DNA of 64,000 nucleotides from Bosea sp. 685. GTDB taxonomy: Bacteria; Pseudomonadota; Alphaproteobacteria; Rhizobiales; Beijerinckiaceae. The stretch spans positions 4,712,001 through 4,776,000 of the forward strand of contig NZ_CP134779.1 of the NCBI RefSeq assembly GCF_031884435.1. Reading direction: 5' to 3'. A model generated the notes under the pieces. The model was not told the DNA's origin, did no database searches, and saw only the letters and a program-made list of their open reading frames with translations. Below are positions 53,195-61,494 of this stretch, piece after piece (the first letter of the stretch is position 1; each line of letters starts with the position of its first letter). Position numbers and translations under genes: made by a program.

Positions 53195-54574
53195 TTATAG
53201 TTTCAACTCGGTAAACAGCGGCGCAATCTCGCCGGCCCATTCCCGCTGGAAACGCAGGGCAAGGCTCTGCGCGAGAGTCCGGTCCTGATTCAGGATGGCG
53301 TCGAGCGGCGCGAGGAAACCCGTTTCGTCCCGCCCCGCTCCATCCAGCCGCGCCCGCCGGGCGAGACCGCCGCGCGCCAGCGCCAATACATCCCGCGCCA
53401 GATCGTGCAGCGAGCGGCCGCCGATGCGCGCTTCGAGGCCGGCTTTCGGCACCGCATCGCGCAGCGCCTGGCGCTCCTCCGCGCTCCAGCCCTTGACCAG
53501 ATCCCAGGCCGCATCCAGCGCAACCTGGTCGTAGAGCAGGCCGACCCAGAAGGCCGGCAGGGCATTCAGCATCTCGGGCGGCCCGGCATCGGCGCCGCGC
53601 ATCTCAAGGAAGCGCTTGAGCCTGACCTCGGGGAACAACGTCGAGAGATGGTTCGCCCAGTCGGAGATCGTGGCGCGCTCGCCCGGCAGTTGCGCAAGCT
53701 TGCCGGCAAGCAGGTCGCGGAAGGAGGCACCGGCGACGTCATGATAGACCGCGCCGCGCTTGACGAAATACATGGGAACATCGAGAGCCCAGTCGACATA
53801 GCCCTCATAGGACATGCCCTCGTCGAAGGCGAAGGCAAGCATGCCGGAGCGCGCCTTGTCGGTATCGAGCCAGATTTCCGAACGCTCCGACTGGCGGCCG
53901 TTGAGCTTGCCCTCGGTGAAGGGCGAGGCTGCGAACAACGCGGTGGCCAGCGGCTGCAGGGCGAGCGAGACCCTGAGCTTCCTGACCATATCGGCCTCGG
54001 TCGCGAAATCGAGGTTCACCTGCACGGTGCAGGTGCGGAACATCATGTCGAGGCCGCGCGTGCCGACCTTGGGCATGTAGTTCGCCATGATCTTGTAGCG
54101 GCCCTTGGGCATCACCGGCGTCTGGGCGCGCGTCCAGAGCGGCGAGTGGCCGAGCGCGACGAAGCCGATGCCATGGGGCGCGGCGACCGCCTTGACGTCG
54201 GCGAGATGGCAGGCAAGCTCATCGGCGGTATCGTGCAGCGTCTCGACCGGCGCGCCCGAGAGCTCGAACTGGCCGCCGGGTTCCAACGAAATCGCGCCGC
54301 CGCCTTCGGGACCGGCAAGGCCGATGATATGGCCGTCATCGACGATCGGCTCCCAGCCGAGCCTCTCCTGCATGCCTTCCAGCAGATGGCGGATACCGCC
54401 CCGGCCGTCGCGCCCCTCATAGGGCACGGGCGAGAGGTCATGCGCATAGAACGGGAACTTCTCATGCTCCGTCCCGATCCTGAACGCGGAGGCCGGCTTC
54501 TCGCCGGCAGCGATCCAGGAGATCAATTCGTCCTTGGAACCGATCGGGGTCGAATCGGACACATCGCGAGCCAT
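53195..54574 (-). CDS. gshA: Glutamate-cysteine ligase (GCS2 family)
   Basis: A 459-residue ligase for the first step of glutathione synthesis, of the plant/alphaproteobacterial type. Landmarks are FRIGTEHEKFPFYAHDLSPV, GGAISLEPGGQFELSGAPVE, MPKGRYKIMANYMPKVGTRG and CTVQVNLDFATEADMVRKLR. The start at 54574 (MARDVSDSTPIGSKDELI) is preferred to the ATG at 54598. Glutathione links it to the GST and Kef genes of this window. It is followed upstream by a related ybdK gene. Confidence 0.95.
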   Translation of the reverse strand: MARDVSDSTPIGSKDELISWIAAGEKPASAFRIGTEHEKFPFYAHDLSPVPYEGRDGRGGIRHLLEGMQERLGWEPIVDDGHIIGLAGPEGGGAISLEPGGQFELSGAPVETLHDTADELACHLADVKAVAAPHGIGFVALGHSPLWTRAQTPVMPKGRYKIMANYMPKVGTRGLDMMFRTCTVQVNLDFATEADMVRKLRVSLALQPLATALFAASPFTEGKLNGRQSERSEIWLDTDKARSGMLAFAFDEGMSYEGYVDWALDVPMYFVKRGAVYHDVAGASFRDLLAGKLAQLPGERATISDWANHLSTLFPEVRLKRFLEMRGADAGPPEMLNALPAFWVGLLYDQVALDAAWDLVKGWSAEERQALRDAVPKAGLEARIGGRSLHDLARDVLALARGGLARRARLDGAGRDETGFLAPLDAILNQDRTLAQSLALRFQREWAGEIAPLFTELKL

Positions 54575-54789
54575 GGGCGCTCCGGCAGAGTAAGGCATGC
54601 AGCCATGCAGCCGCCCGCGCGTTTCGGCGTGGGCGGATCAGGCTCGGGAGCGCCAGACATAGGCGAGCCTCAAGCGCTCGACAACGACCCCCGTCGCGCA
54701 TTGATGCAAGAGTGATCCCCGCGCCAACGCAAGGCGGCATGGCACGCGCCACCGTTGGTGGGCGATCGCTAGATGGGAATGCTCGACGG

Positions 54790-55962
54790 CTAGGCAGCTC
54801 CGCGCATCGCCGGCTGCCAGCCCGGCGAGAGGGCAACGCCATCGAGACGGGTCTCGGAGGCCAGCCAATCGACGACCGCGGCAAGCCCTGCCGCCTGTCC
54901 GCCCGCCCTCCCCCGAGCCTCTTCGAAGACCGCGAGCTGGACATCGGCGCTGGTGCCGTTCGCCGCCAACGTGCGGCAATGCGCGAGCTCGGCCCTGCAG
55001 TCGAGCGCGGCGGCATCATCCGCCAGATCGCCGAGCAGCTCGTCGATCAGGCCCGGTACCGGACGCATGGTCCTACTCTGGGCACAGATCAGCCCGCCAT
55101 GGATGCCGTAGCGCTGCGCCCGCCAGATATTCTCCGCGGCAATGGCGCGCGCCGCCGGCGTGAGCTCTGCATTCAGTCCGCGATGGTGCTGCAGATGGCG
55201 GATCAGGCAGCGATAGAGCGCGGCGATGGCGAGCGTATCATCGAGCCTCGTGCAGCTGTCGGCGATGCGCAATTCAAGCGTCGGGTGCTTGTCGGAGGGC
55301 CGGATCGCCCACCAGATATAGCTCGCATCCTTGATCGCACCGGCTGCGACCAGGGTCTCGACATAGCTTCGGTAGTCGGCCGCATCGGTGAAGAGCTCGG
55401 GCAGGCCGGTGCGCGGCAATTCGGCATAGGCCGAGAGCCTGTAACCCATCAAGCCGGTGCGCTGCCCCTGCCAGAAGGGCGACGAGGTCGACAGCGCCAG
55501 GAGCAGCGGCAGGAACGGCAGGATGCGCACCATCAGCCGGATGCGCTCGTCCTCATCTTCGATCTCGACATGGACATGGAGGCCACAGAGCTGGTTGCGG
55601 CTGCCGAGCATCTGCAGGTCGCGCATGATCTGGTCGTAACGCGTGGCCTCGGTCGCGCGCTGGCGCGACCAGACGGCGCTGGGATGCGTGCCGCAGGCCA
55701 GCAGCAGCATCTCATGTTCGAGCGCGAGCCCCGCCAGCCCCTTCCGCAAGGTCGAGAGCGAATGCCGCGCCTGCGCCATCGATTCGCAGATCGGCGTCGC
55801 GACCTCGATCTGCGATTGCAGCATTTCGCGCTGCACCTCATCGGGAAAGGCGTGCTGGACCGCGGCGAAGAACTTCGGAGACACCTTGCGGGCAATCCCG
55901 CGGCTACCGGCATCGGACAGGAAATATTCTTCTTCGATGCCGAAGCGGTTGGCTTCGTTCAT
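54790..55962 (-). CDS. YbdK family carboxylate-amine ligase
   Basis: A 390-residue ATP-grasp-like GCS2 ligase related to gshA. It has NRFGIEEEYFLSDAGSRGIA, QSQIEVATPICESMAQARHS, GLHVHVEIEDEDERIRLMVR and ASYIWWAIRPSDKHPTLELR. YbdK-type enzymes show weak glutamate-cysteine ligase activity. The start at 55962 gives the family start MNEANRFGIEEE; 50 upstream codons do not fit. It is the second such ligase within 3 kb. Confidence 0.9.
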   Translation of the reverse strand: MNEANRFGIEEEYFLSDAGSRGIARKVSPKFFAAVQHAFPDEVQREMLQSQIEVATPICESMAQARHSLSTLRKGLAGLALEHEMLLLACGTHPSAVWSRQRATEATRYDQIMRDLQMLGSRNQLCGLHVHVEIEDEDERIRLMVRILPFLPLLLALSTSSPFWQGQRTGLMGYRLSAYAELPRTGLPELFTDAADYRSYVETLVAAGAIKDASYIWWAIRPSDKHPTLELRIADSCTRLDDTLAIAALYRCLIRHLQHHRGLNAELTPAARAIAAENIWRAQRYGIHGGLICAQSRTMRPVPGLIDELLGDLADDAAALDCRAELAHCRTLAANGTSADVQLAVFEEARGRAGGQAAGLAAVVDWLASETRLDGVALSPGWQPAMRGAA

Positions 55963-56163
55963 GGCGTCATCCTCGTCGGGCAAAAGGCTACAGGCCGTGC
56001 GGAGGGGTGGGCTTGCGCCATCGCGCTCGCAGCAAGAATCGCGCGCCCCTCGGCAGGAATCGCGCCACAGCCTGGCTGCCAATGAGTCGGGAATACGGCT
56101 CCCTTCGCACAATCGCGAAAACGCCCGACACGCCCTGGCGTTCCCGATCGCCTGCAGCGCCAG

Positions 56164-56225
56164 CGCGTTTTTGAGCGAAGCGGTTACCGGTTCGCGTGAA
56201 GAAAACGCGTTAAAACAATGCTCTA
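56164..56225. repeat. RIME-like module B, AACGCG variant
   Basis: GCGCGTTTTTGAGCGAAGCG, GTTACCGGTTCGCGTGAAG and AAAACGCGTTAAAACAATGC end in CTCTAG. It is the complete form of the variant at 14750 and lies just beyond the rsmE stop. Confidence 0.8.
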
Positions 56226-56969
56226 GCCGCGCGGCCAGTCGCCCAAAACCGCCTGAACCAGCGCCAGAGCCGCCACAGCGGCCGTATCGGCGCGTAGGAT
56301 GCGCGGCCCAAGCGAGATTCTGAGCGTTTTCGGTCGCGCCAGGATGCGCGCGCGCTCGGCCTCGTCGAAGCCGCCTTCAGGGCCGATCAGCACGGCAAGC
56401 GGGCCAGGCGCAGCGCCAGCCAGCGCCTTGAGCGGGCTCTCCTGGGCCATCGCCTCGTCGCAGAAGATCAGGAGTCTTTCGGGCTCGAGCGCCTCGAGAG
56501 CAGCCTCCAACCCGCATTCGCCCCGAATCTCGGGCAATGACAGGATGCCGCATTGCTCGGCCGCCTCGACCGCATTGGCGCGCAGCCGATCGAGATTGAG
56601 CCGCGACACCTGCGTCCTGCGGGTCAGAACCGGCTGCAGCAGGCCCGCCCCCATCTCGACGGCCTTCTGCGCGATATAGTCGAGCCGCGCATGCTTCAGC
56701 GGGGCGAACAGGTAATGCAGATCGGGGGCTTCCGGCTGCGGGCGCGTCTGCCGGACCAGGCCGAGGCTTGCCTGCTTGCGCCCTTCCGCCGTCAGCGCCG
56801 CGAGCCATTCGCCGTCGCGGCCGTTGAACACGATGACGCTGTCGTCGCTCTTCAGACGCAGCACGTTGAGCAGGTAATTCGCCTGTTCGCGCGCCAGCGG
56901 CAGGCGCGTGCCAATGGCGAGATCCTCGGCGACATAAAGCCGGTAGCGGGCGAAATCGGGGGTGGACAT
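56223..56969 (-). CDS. rsmE: 16S rRNA (uracil(1498)-N(3))-methyltransferase
   Basis: A 248-residue SPOUT methyltransferase that modifies U1498 of 16S rRNA. The PUA-like N-domain (FARYRLYVAEDLAIGTRLPL, then SVIVFNGRDGEWLAALTAEG) is followed by the SPOUT knot with VLIGPEGGFDEAERARIL and ISLGPRILRADTAAVAALAL. Two starts are possible: 56969 (AGGAG 12 bases upstream) or 56981 (site abutting). I choose 56969. Confidence 0.94.
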   Translation of the reverse strand: MSTPDFARYRLYVAEDLAIGTRLPLAREQANYLLNVLRLKSDDSVIVFNGRDGEWLAALTAEGRKQASLGLVRQTRPQPEAPDLHYLFAPLKHARLDYIAQKAVEMGAGLLQPVLTRRTQVSRLNLDRLRANAVEAAEQCGILSLPEIRGECGLEAALEALEPERLLIFCDEAMAQESPLKALAGAAPGPLAVLIGPEGGFDEAERARILARPKTLRISLGPRILRADTAAVAALALVQAVLGDWPRG

Positions 56970-57145
56970 CGGCGCGGTCATCTCCTGTCACCCGCCGCCG
57001 CGCTGCCGAACCAGCGCGAAAACCGCCACAATCCAGGCGTAACGGCAAGTGGACTCGCATGGGCGCTTGGCGCTAACACGGTGAGGCTGTTATGAACATT
57101 CCGGAGCGGAAACGCTCCCAGCATGAACAATTCGGAGCAAGACAT

Positions 57146-57643
57146 ATGCGGCGCATGATGACTTCGAGCAAGATCGCTTCGGGAGTGATCGCGACGCTCG
57201 GTCTGGCGGCGGTATCGTTGCTTGATGCCGCGCCTGCCGCCGCGCAGGCTTCCGGCTGCGAGCAGATCCAGAAGCTGCTGGCGGAGCGTCAGTCGATCGT
57301 GGCCTCGCTGAACTCGTCCTCGAAATCCAAGCAGAAGCTCACCCCGGCGCAGGCCTGCAGCACGCTCGGCCGCCTGGTCGGGAATGGCAATGCGGCGCTG
57401 AAATTCGCCAGTGCGAACCAGGACTGGTGCCAGATTCCGGCCAACTTCGTCGATGGCCTGAAGGCCGACAACGACAGGGCCGCCGGCATCCGCAACAATG
57501 CCTGCAACGCGGTCAAGCAGCAGGCGGCGATGCAGAAGCGCGCCCAGCACCAAGCCCAGCAACAGCAGGGCGGCGGCAGCCCGTTCGGCGGCGCCGATTC
57601 GATCACCGGCGGATCGCTGCGGATTCCCCAGGGCGCGCTCTGA
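57146..57643 (+). CDS. Small exported protein of unknown function
   Basis: A 165-residue protein with a signal peptide (SGVIATLGLAAVSLLDAAPAAAQ). The mature part has four cysteines (SGCEQIQKLLAERQSIVA, AQACSTLGRLV, QDWCQIPANFVDGL and NNACNAVKQQ), which could form two disulfides. The tail is Gln/Gly-rich. GGAG at 57135-57138 supports the start at 57146 over the ATG at 57092. I do not recognise a family. Confidence 0.78.
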   Translation: MRRMMTSSKIASGVIATLGLAAVSLLDAAPAAAQASGCEQIQKLLAERQSIVASLNSSSKSKQKLTPAQACSTLGRLVGNGNAALKFASANQDWCQIPANFVDGLKADNDRAAGIRNNACNAVKQQAAMQKRAQHQAQQQQGGGSPFGGADSITGGSLRIPQGAL

Positions 57644-57683
57644 CCACCTCGTAACCCTCGGTCCCGACCCGGCACGGCCCATT

Positions 57684-57737
57684 GTTTCGACGGCAGATAT
57701 GGTTTCGACGACGGATACGGTTTCGACGACTGATGTT
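57684..57737 (+). repeat. 18-bp tandem repeat at the ubiA start
   Basis: Three units in line, GTTTCGACGGCAGATATG (57684), GTTTCGACGACGGATACG (57702) and GTTTCGACGACTGATGTT (57720), encode V-S-T-(A/T)-D-x. The ubiA start codon is the end of the first unit, so part of the repeat is leader and part is coding. Confidence 0.9.
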
Positions 57738-58661
57738 CCGCTTCCCGACGCCTTGACGGGCCATTGGGTCGATACGCGCGCGCCGCGACGTTTCAGGCCC
57801 TATCTCAAGCTCGCGCGGATCGAGCGGCCGATCGGCTGGCAGCTTCTGCTTCTGCCCTGCTGGTGGTCGGCGGGCCTCGCGGCGATAGCCGACGGGCAGG
57901 CCTTCCCCAATCCCTGGCACTGCCTGCTGTTCCTGATCGGCGCCGTGGTGATGCGCGCCGCCGGTTCGACCTTCAACGACATCGTCGACCGCAAGCTCGA
58001 CGCGCAGGTGGCACGGACACGCGGCAGGCCGCTCCCCTCCGGCCAGATCTCGGTGAAGGCGGCGGCGCTGTTCATGGTCGGGCTCTCGCTTGTCGGCCTG
58101 CTCGTGCTGCTCCAGTTCAACCGCTTCACGATTCTGACCGGCATCGCCTCGCTGGCGATCGTCGCGATCTACCCTTTCATGAAGCGCATCACCCAGATGC
58201 CGCAATTCGTGCTCGGCCTGGCCTTCTCCTGGGGCGCGCTTCTCGGCTGGAGCGCGGTCTTCGGGCGGCTCGATCCGCCAGCCTATCTGGTCTATGCGGC
58301 GGCGATCCTCTGGACCATCGGCTACGACACGATCTACGCGCTGCAGGACATCGAGGACGACATCATCGCCGGCATCAAGTCGAGCGCACGCTATTTCGGG
58401 CGATATGGCCGGGAGGCGATCGGAGCCTGCTTCGGGTTCGCCGTGCTGCTGATCGCTGTCGCGACCTGGATGGTCGGCGGCGGCGTCTTCGCCTGGCTCG
58501 GCGTCGCGGGCTTCGCGGCTCATCTTGGCTGGCAGGTTTCGCAGATCAGCGGCGTGACGCCGATGCTGGCGCTGCGCCTGTTCCGCTCGAACTGGCACGC
58601 CGGACTGCTGCTGTCCGCCGGCTTCACGCTCGATGCGCTGATTCGGTTCGGACTTTTGTGA
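57699..58661 (+). CDS. ubiA: 4-hydroxybenzoate polyprenyltransferase
   Basis: A 320-residue membrane prenyltransferase of ubiquinone synthesis. The first Asp motif is STFNDIVDRKLDAQVARTRG and the second is YALQDIEDDIIAGIKSSARY. About nine helices; YLKLARIERPIGWQLLLLPC is typical. The ATG at 57699 arises from the tandem repeat. It ends in a GTGA overlap with a GNAT gene. It uses isoprenoid made through IspH. Confidence 0.94.
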   Translation: MVSTTDTVSTTDVPLPDALTGHWVDTRAPRRFRPYLKLARIERPIGWQLLLLPCWWSAGLAAIADGQAFPNPWHCLLFLIGAVVMRAAGSTFNDIVDRKLDAQVARTRGRPLPSGQISVKAAALFMVGLSLVGLLVLLQFNRFTILTGIASLAIVAIYPFMKRITQMPQFVLGLAFSWGALLGWSAVFGRLDPPAYLVYAAAILWTIGYDTIYALQDIEDDIIAGIKSSARYFGRYGREAIGACFGFAVLLIAVATWMVGGGVFAWLGVAGFAAHLGWQVSQISGVTPMLALRLFRSNWHAGLLLSAGFTLDALIRFGLL

Positions 58662-59110
58662 CCGACACCGGCCTGTCCCTGCGAGAGGTCACAGCCGCAT
58701 CCGTCCGCGCGATCTGCGCATTGAAGGTTGCCGACAGCCAGAGCGGGTATGTCGCGGCCAATGCGGTCTCGATCGCCCAGGCGTATTTCCAACCGACCGC
58801 GGCGTTCAAAGCGGCCTATGCGGACGAGGCACCCGTCGGCTTCATCATGTGGCGCCCGGATTCCCGCGATCCCGATCGCGTCATGATCTTATGGCGCTTC
58901 ATGATCGACCGGGACCATCAGAGCAAAGGCTACGGCAAAGCGGCGCTCAATCTGTGGCTGCAGCAGCGTCGCGAGGACGGTATCCAACTGGTGACGACGA
59001 GCGTCGTCCTTGGACCTGCAAGCCCGCTGAACTTCTATCGCGCGATCGGCTTCGACCTGACCGGCGAAATCCGGCCGAACGGTGAAAGCGTGCTTCAGCT
59101 TTCGCTGTAG
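58658..59110 (+). CDS. GNAT N-acetyltransferase, BltD/PaiA-like
   Basis: A 150-residue acetyltransferase. It begins with GTG overlapping the ubiA stop. The core is IMWRPDSRDPDRVMILWRFM, IDRDHQSKGYGKAALNLWLQ (acetyl-CoA loop) and LGPASPLNFYRAIGFDLTGE, resembling spermidine acetyltransferases. The acceptor is inferred only from that likeness. Confidence 0.88.
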   Translation: MTDTGLSLREVTAASVRAICALKVADSQSGYVAANAVSIAQAYFQPTAAFKAAYADEAPVGFIMWRPDSRDPDRVMILWRFMIDRDHQSKGYGKAALNLWLQQRREDGIQLVTTSVVLGPASPLNFYRAIGFDLTGEIRPNGESVLQLSL

Positions 59111-59134
59111 ACGCGCCAAACGCCCGGCCGGCCT

Positions 59135-59656
59135 TCAATCCGTCAGGCGCTCGCCGGCAACGACGACCGGGCGCTCGCTGAGACGGCCGGTCTTGCGCCG
59201 CACCAGGAAGCGCGGCCGGCGACCGTTGAGGAAGGAATGACGCCGCCTGATCCGCACCGAGCCGAGCGCGAGCCGGCCGAGTTGCGGATAGGGCTCCGAG
59301 ATCACCCCGTCGCTGGTCTCGATCAGCAGGGGCAGGCCGCTGGCGCGGCCGCAATCGCGCCAGATCGCGACGACATCGTCCTGATCCAGGACGGCGACCG
59401 TGATCGAGCGGCCGTCACCGGCCGTCAGCGCCAGTTCGAAGCGCTCATCCTCGCGCCCGGTATTCGCCATGCGCATCGCGATGCCGCGCCATCCGGCGCC
59501 GCCGCGCAAGATCCTGACGGAGGCAATCCGTTCGATCCGCGGCGCGTCTGGCTGCGCCGGCATCGGGTTTTTCGGAACGGTGGTCGTGTGTGTCGGGCGG
59601 CCGGAGAGACCTGACGCAAAGCCGGTCTCTCCGGCAGCCGGCGTGACGCTGGCCAT
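59135..59656 (-). CDS. Hypothetical protein, possibly DUF6101
   Basis: A 173-residue soluble protein with a Pro/Thr-rich N-terminus and a beta-rich core: SVRILRGGAGWRGIAMRMAN, DERFELALTAGDGRSITVAV and PLLIETSDGVISEPYPQLGR. The C-terminus is basic (GSVRIRRRHSFLNGRRPRF). I associate this with DUF6101 of Rhizobiales, but not firmly. It is convergent with the GNAT gene. Confidence 0.75.
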   Translation of the reverse strand: MASVTPAAGETGFASGLSGRPTHTTTVPKNPMPAQPDAPRIERIASVRILRGGAGWRGIAMRMANTGREDERFELALTAGDGRSITVAVLDQDDVVAIWRDCGRASGLPLLIETSDGVISEPYPQLGRLALGSVRIRRRHSFLNGRRPRFLVRRKTGRLSERPVVVAGERLTD

Positions 59657-59906
59657 CGGTATAACGCCTCTCTATGTCCCTGCCGCTACGGAGCCCTCTA
59701 TGCAGTCCGGGGCTCTCGTGCTTGCAGGTCGAGATTGCGTCCAAGCTCTCTCCGAGCGCTTAAGCGGTTGGGTTAAAGGAGCGTGTTTTTCGGCCTGGAT
59801 GCCCCTGAATGGCCTGTTTCATGCATGATGATTGACGGAATCTTTCGGTGCGCGAGCGTATTTTCGGCTTGTGCCCGCTGGCTCCGCATTCGATATGGAA
59901 AGCATC

Positions 59907-60734
59907 ATGAACAGGCCCCCGATGCCCATCGCCTCAGATCTCCTGCCGGCGGTTCGCGAAAGCTGCATCGAAGCGGGCAAGATTGCGCTCGCGCTATTTC
60001 GCCCCGGCGAGAAGACGGTGGCGCGGACCTGGTCGAAGAGCGGCGGCTCACCCGTCACCGAAGCCGACATCGGCGTCGACACCTTCCTGCGGATCCAGCT
60101 CTCGGTCCTGCTGCCCGACGCGGCATGGCTCTCCGAGGAAACTGTCGACGATGCCCTGCGGCTGTCGCGTCGCTTCGTCTGGGTCGTCGATCCGATCGAC
60201 GGCACGCGCGCCTTCATGAGTGGTTCGCCGGATTGGGCGGTCTGCGTCGCCCTGCTCGACGAGGGCGTGCCGATCCTGGGCGTGGTGCATGCACCGGCCT
60301 GCCAGGCAACCTATACCGCCATACGCGGCGCGGGCGCCTTCCTGAACGGCGCGGCGATCTCGGCTTCGCAAGTCGCGAGCCTGAAGGAGGCGCGCATCGC
60401 CGGCCCCAAGCCGATGCTCGACGCTCTGGCGCGGCTGGAGGCCTTCGAGCCGGCCGACAAGATTCCTTCGCTCGCGCTCAGACTGGCGCGGATCGCCGAC
60501 GCCACGATCGATGCCGGACTGATCTCGCCCGACGCGCGCGATTGGGATCTCGCCGCAGCCGAGCTGATCCTGAGCGAGGCCGGCGGCCGCATGACAGGCA
60601 GTGAGGGTCAGCCCGCGATCTACAACCGCGAGACGCCGGTTCACGGCATGCTCGTCGCCAGCAGCGGCAGCCTGGCGGAGCCGCTGCTGCGCGCCCTGCA
60701 GCGCCTGCGCGACGGACAGCCGCAGCGCATCTGA
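59907..60734 (+). CDS. Inositol monophosphatase family phosphatase, CysQ-like
   Basis: A 275-residue lithium-sensitive-type phosphatase. Metal and catalytic motifs are present: the glutamates in WLSEETVDDALRLSRRFVWV, VVDPIDGTRAFMSGSPDWAV and ARDWDLAAAELILSEAGGRM. CysQ (3',5'-bisphosphate nucleotidase) and inositol phosphatase cannot be told apart firmly. The start at 59907 is supported by GGAAAG; 59895 is an alternative. The gene precedes DUF4170 and lipid A genes, a common arrangement in Rhizobiales. Confidence 0.92.
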   Translation: MNRPPMPIASDLLPAVRESCIEAGKIALALFRPGEKTVARTWSKSGGSPVTEADIGVDTFLRIQLSVLLPDAAWLSEETVDDALRLSRRFVWVVDPIDGTRAFMSGSPDWAVCVALLDEGVPILGVVHAPACQATYTAIRGAGAFLNGAAISASQVASLKEARIAGPKPMLDALARLEAFEPADKIPSLALRLARIADATIDAGLISPDARDWDLAAAELILSEAGGRMTGSEGQPAIYNRETPVHGMLVASSGSLAEPLLRALQRLRDGQPQRI

Positions 60735-60748
60735 CTTTCAAGCAGTCT

Positions 60749-60920
60749 AGAGGCTGTTATGAACCATGGGGCCGTTTTGACCTCACCCGTAGGGCGCGGC
60801 GCTTTTGCTCGACTGCGGCGTCGTTCATCGTAGCAAACCGGAAGGTTTGCGTCCTCGAACTCCTGGCAGTCGCGCAAAATCGCCAGCGTCAAATCGGCCT
60901 CATGGATCGTAACAGCCTCT
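60749..60920. mobile_element. MITE-like element with 33-bp terminal inverted repeats
   Basis: The element is 172 bp. Its ends (60749-60781 and 60888-60920) are inverted repeats matching at 29 of 33 positions, starting AGAGGCTGTTA. Inside is a perfect 7-bp hairpin, GCAAACC-GGAA-GGTTTGC. No open frame of note is present. A lone copy of the end sequence (GAGGCTGTTATGAAC) occurs at 57083. Confidence 0.82.
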
Positions 60921-61023
60921 GCGGACCGGGAATTGCAGAACGCGGGGCGTTCGGCACTCGCGCCATCGAGGTGAATGGCTTATCTGGTGCCGCAATCGGA
61001 CGAACATGGCTGGAGGGATCGAT

Positions 61024-61260
61024 ATGGAACCGGAACAGAAACAGCTTCTCCATCTCGTCTTCGGTGGCGAGCTGAGCTCGCTCGAAGGCATCACCTTCAA
61101 GGATCTCGCCAAGGTCGACATCGTCGGCGTGTTCCCGAACTACGCCAGCGCCCATGCCGCCTGGAAGGCGAAGGCGCAGGCGACCGTGGATCAGGCACAG
61201 ACCCGTTATTTCATCGTTCATCTGCACCGCCTGCTCGATCCCGAGCCCGCCAAGCCCTGA
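61024..61260 (+). CDS. DUF4170 family protein
   Basis: A 78-residue small soluble protein: HLVFGGELSSLEGITFKDLA, KVDIVGVFPNYASAHAAWKA and RYFIVHLHRLLDPEPAKP are typical of DUF4170. The start at 61024 has GGAGGG six bases upstream; an ATG at 61006 would place it before that site. The gene is found next to Kdo transferase genes in many Rhizobiales. Function is unknown. Confidence 0.92.
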   Translation: MEPEQKQLLHLVFGGELSSLEGITFKDLAKVDIVGVFPNYASAHAAWKAKAQATVDQAQTRYFIVHLHRLLDPEPAKP

Positions 61261-61327
61261 ATCTGCGAAGTCCTGAATCCGCTAAGTCCTGAACCGTCAG
61301 GCTGCGACAGGCGCGCTAGAGCCGGAT

Positions 61328-61438
61328 GATTTCAGCTGGAATCACGAAGTGATCCCAGCTGAAATCTGGATCCTTCTCTCATCTAAGAGTGAGAGCCGGA
61401 TGCGAAAAACCGGTTCCCGCTTTTTCGCATCCGGCTCT
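61328..61438. repeat. RIME-like mosaic repeat (modules A and B)
   Basis: Module A is an 18-bp inverted repeat with one mismatch (61328-61345 with 61349-61366), core ATCAC-GAA-GTGAT. Module B (61392-61438) has perfect 18-bp arms, AGAGCCGGATGCGAAAAA and its complement, around CCGGTTCCCGC. It is the best-preserved copy of B in the window. Confidence 0.92.
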
Positions 61439-61494
61439 AGCGTCCACGGTCAGATCGCGGCCTCAATCTTCCCTTATCGGTTCAATCATCAGCA

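Noticed and set aside
53195..55962. gshA and ybdK as a split or duplicated single gene
   Set aside because: Each has its own full-length domain, start and stop, and they are not closely similar.
60641..60892. 83-codon minus-strand frame in the MITE-like element
   Set aside because: It lies across the inverted repeats and runs into the antisense of the phosphatase gene; no transposase motif is present.
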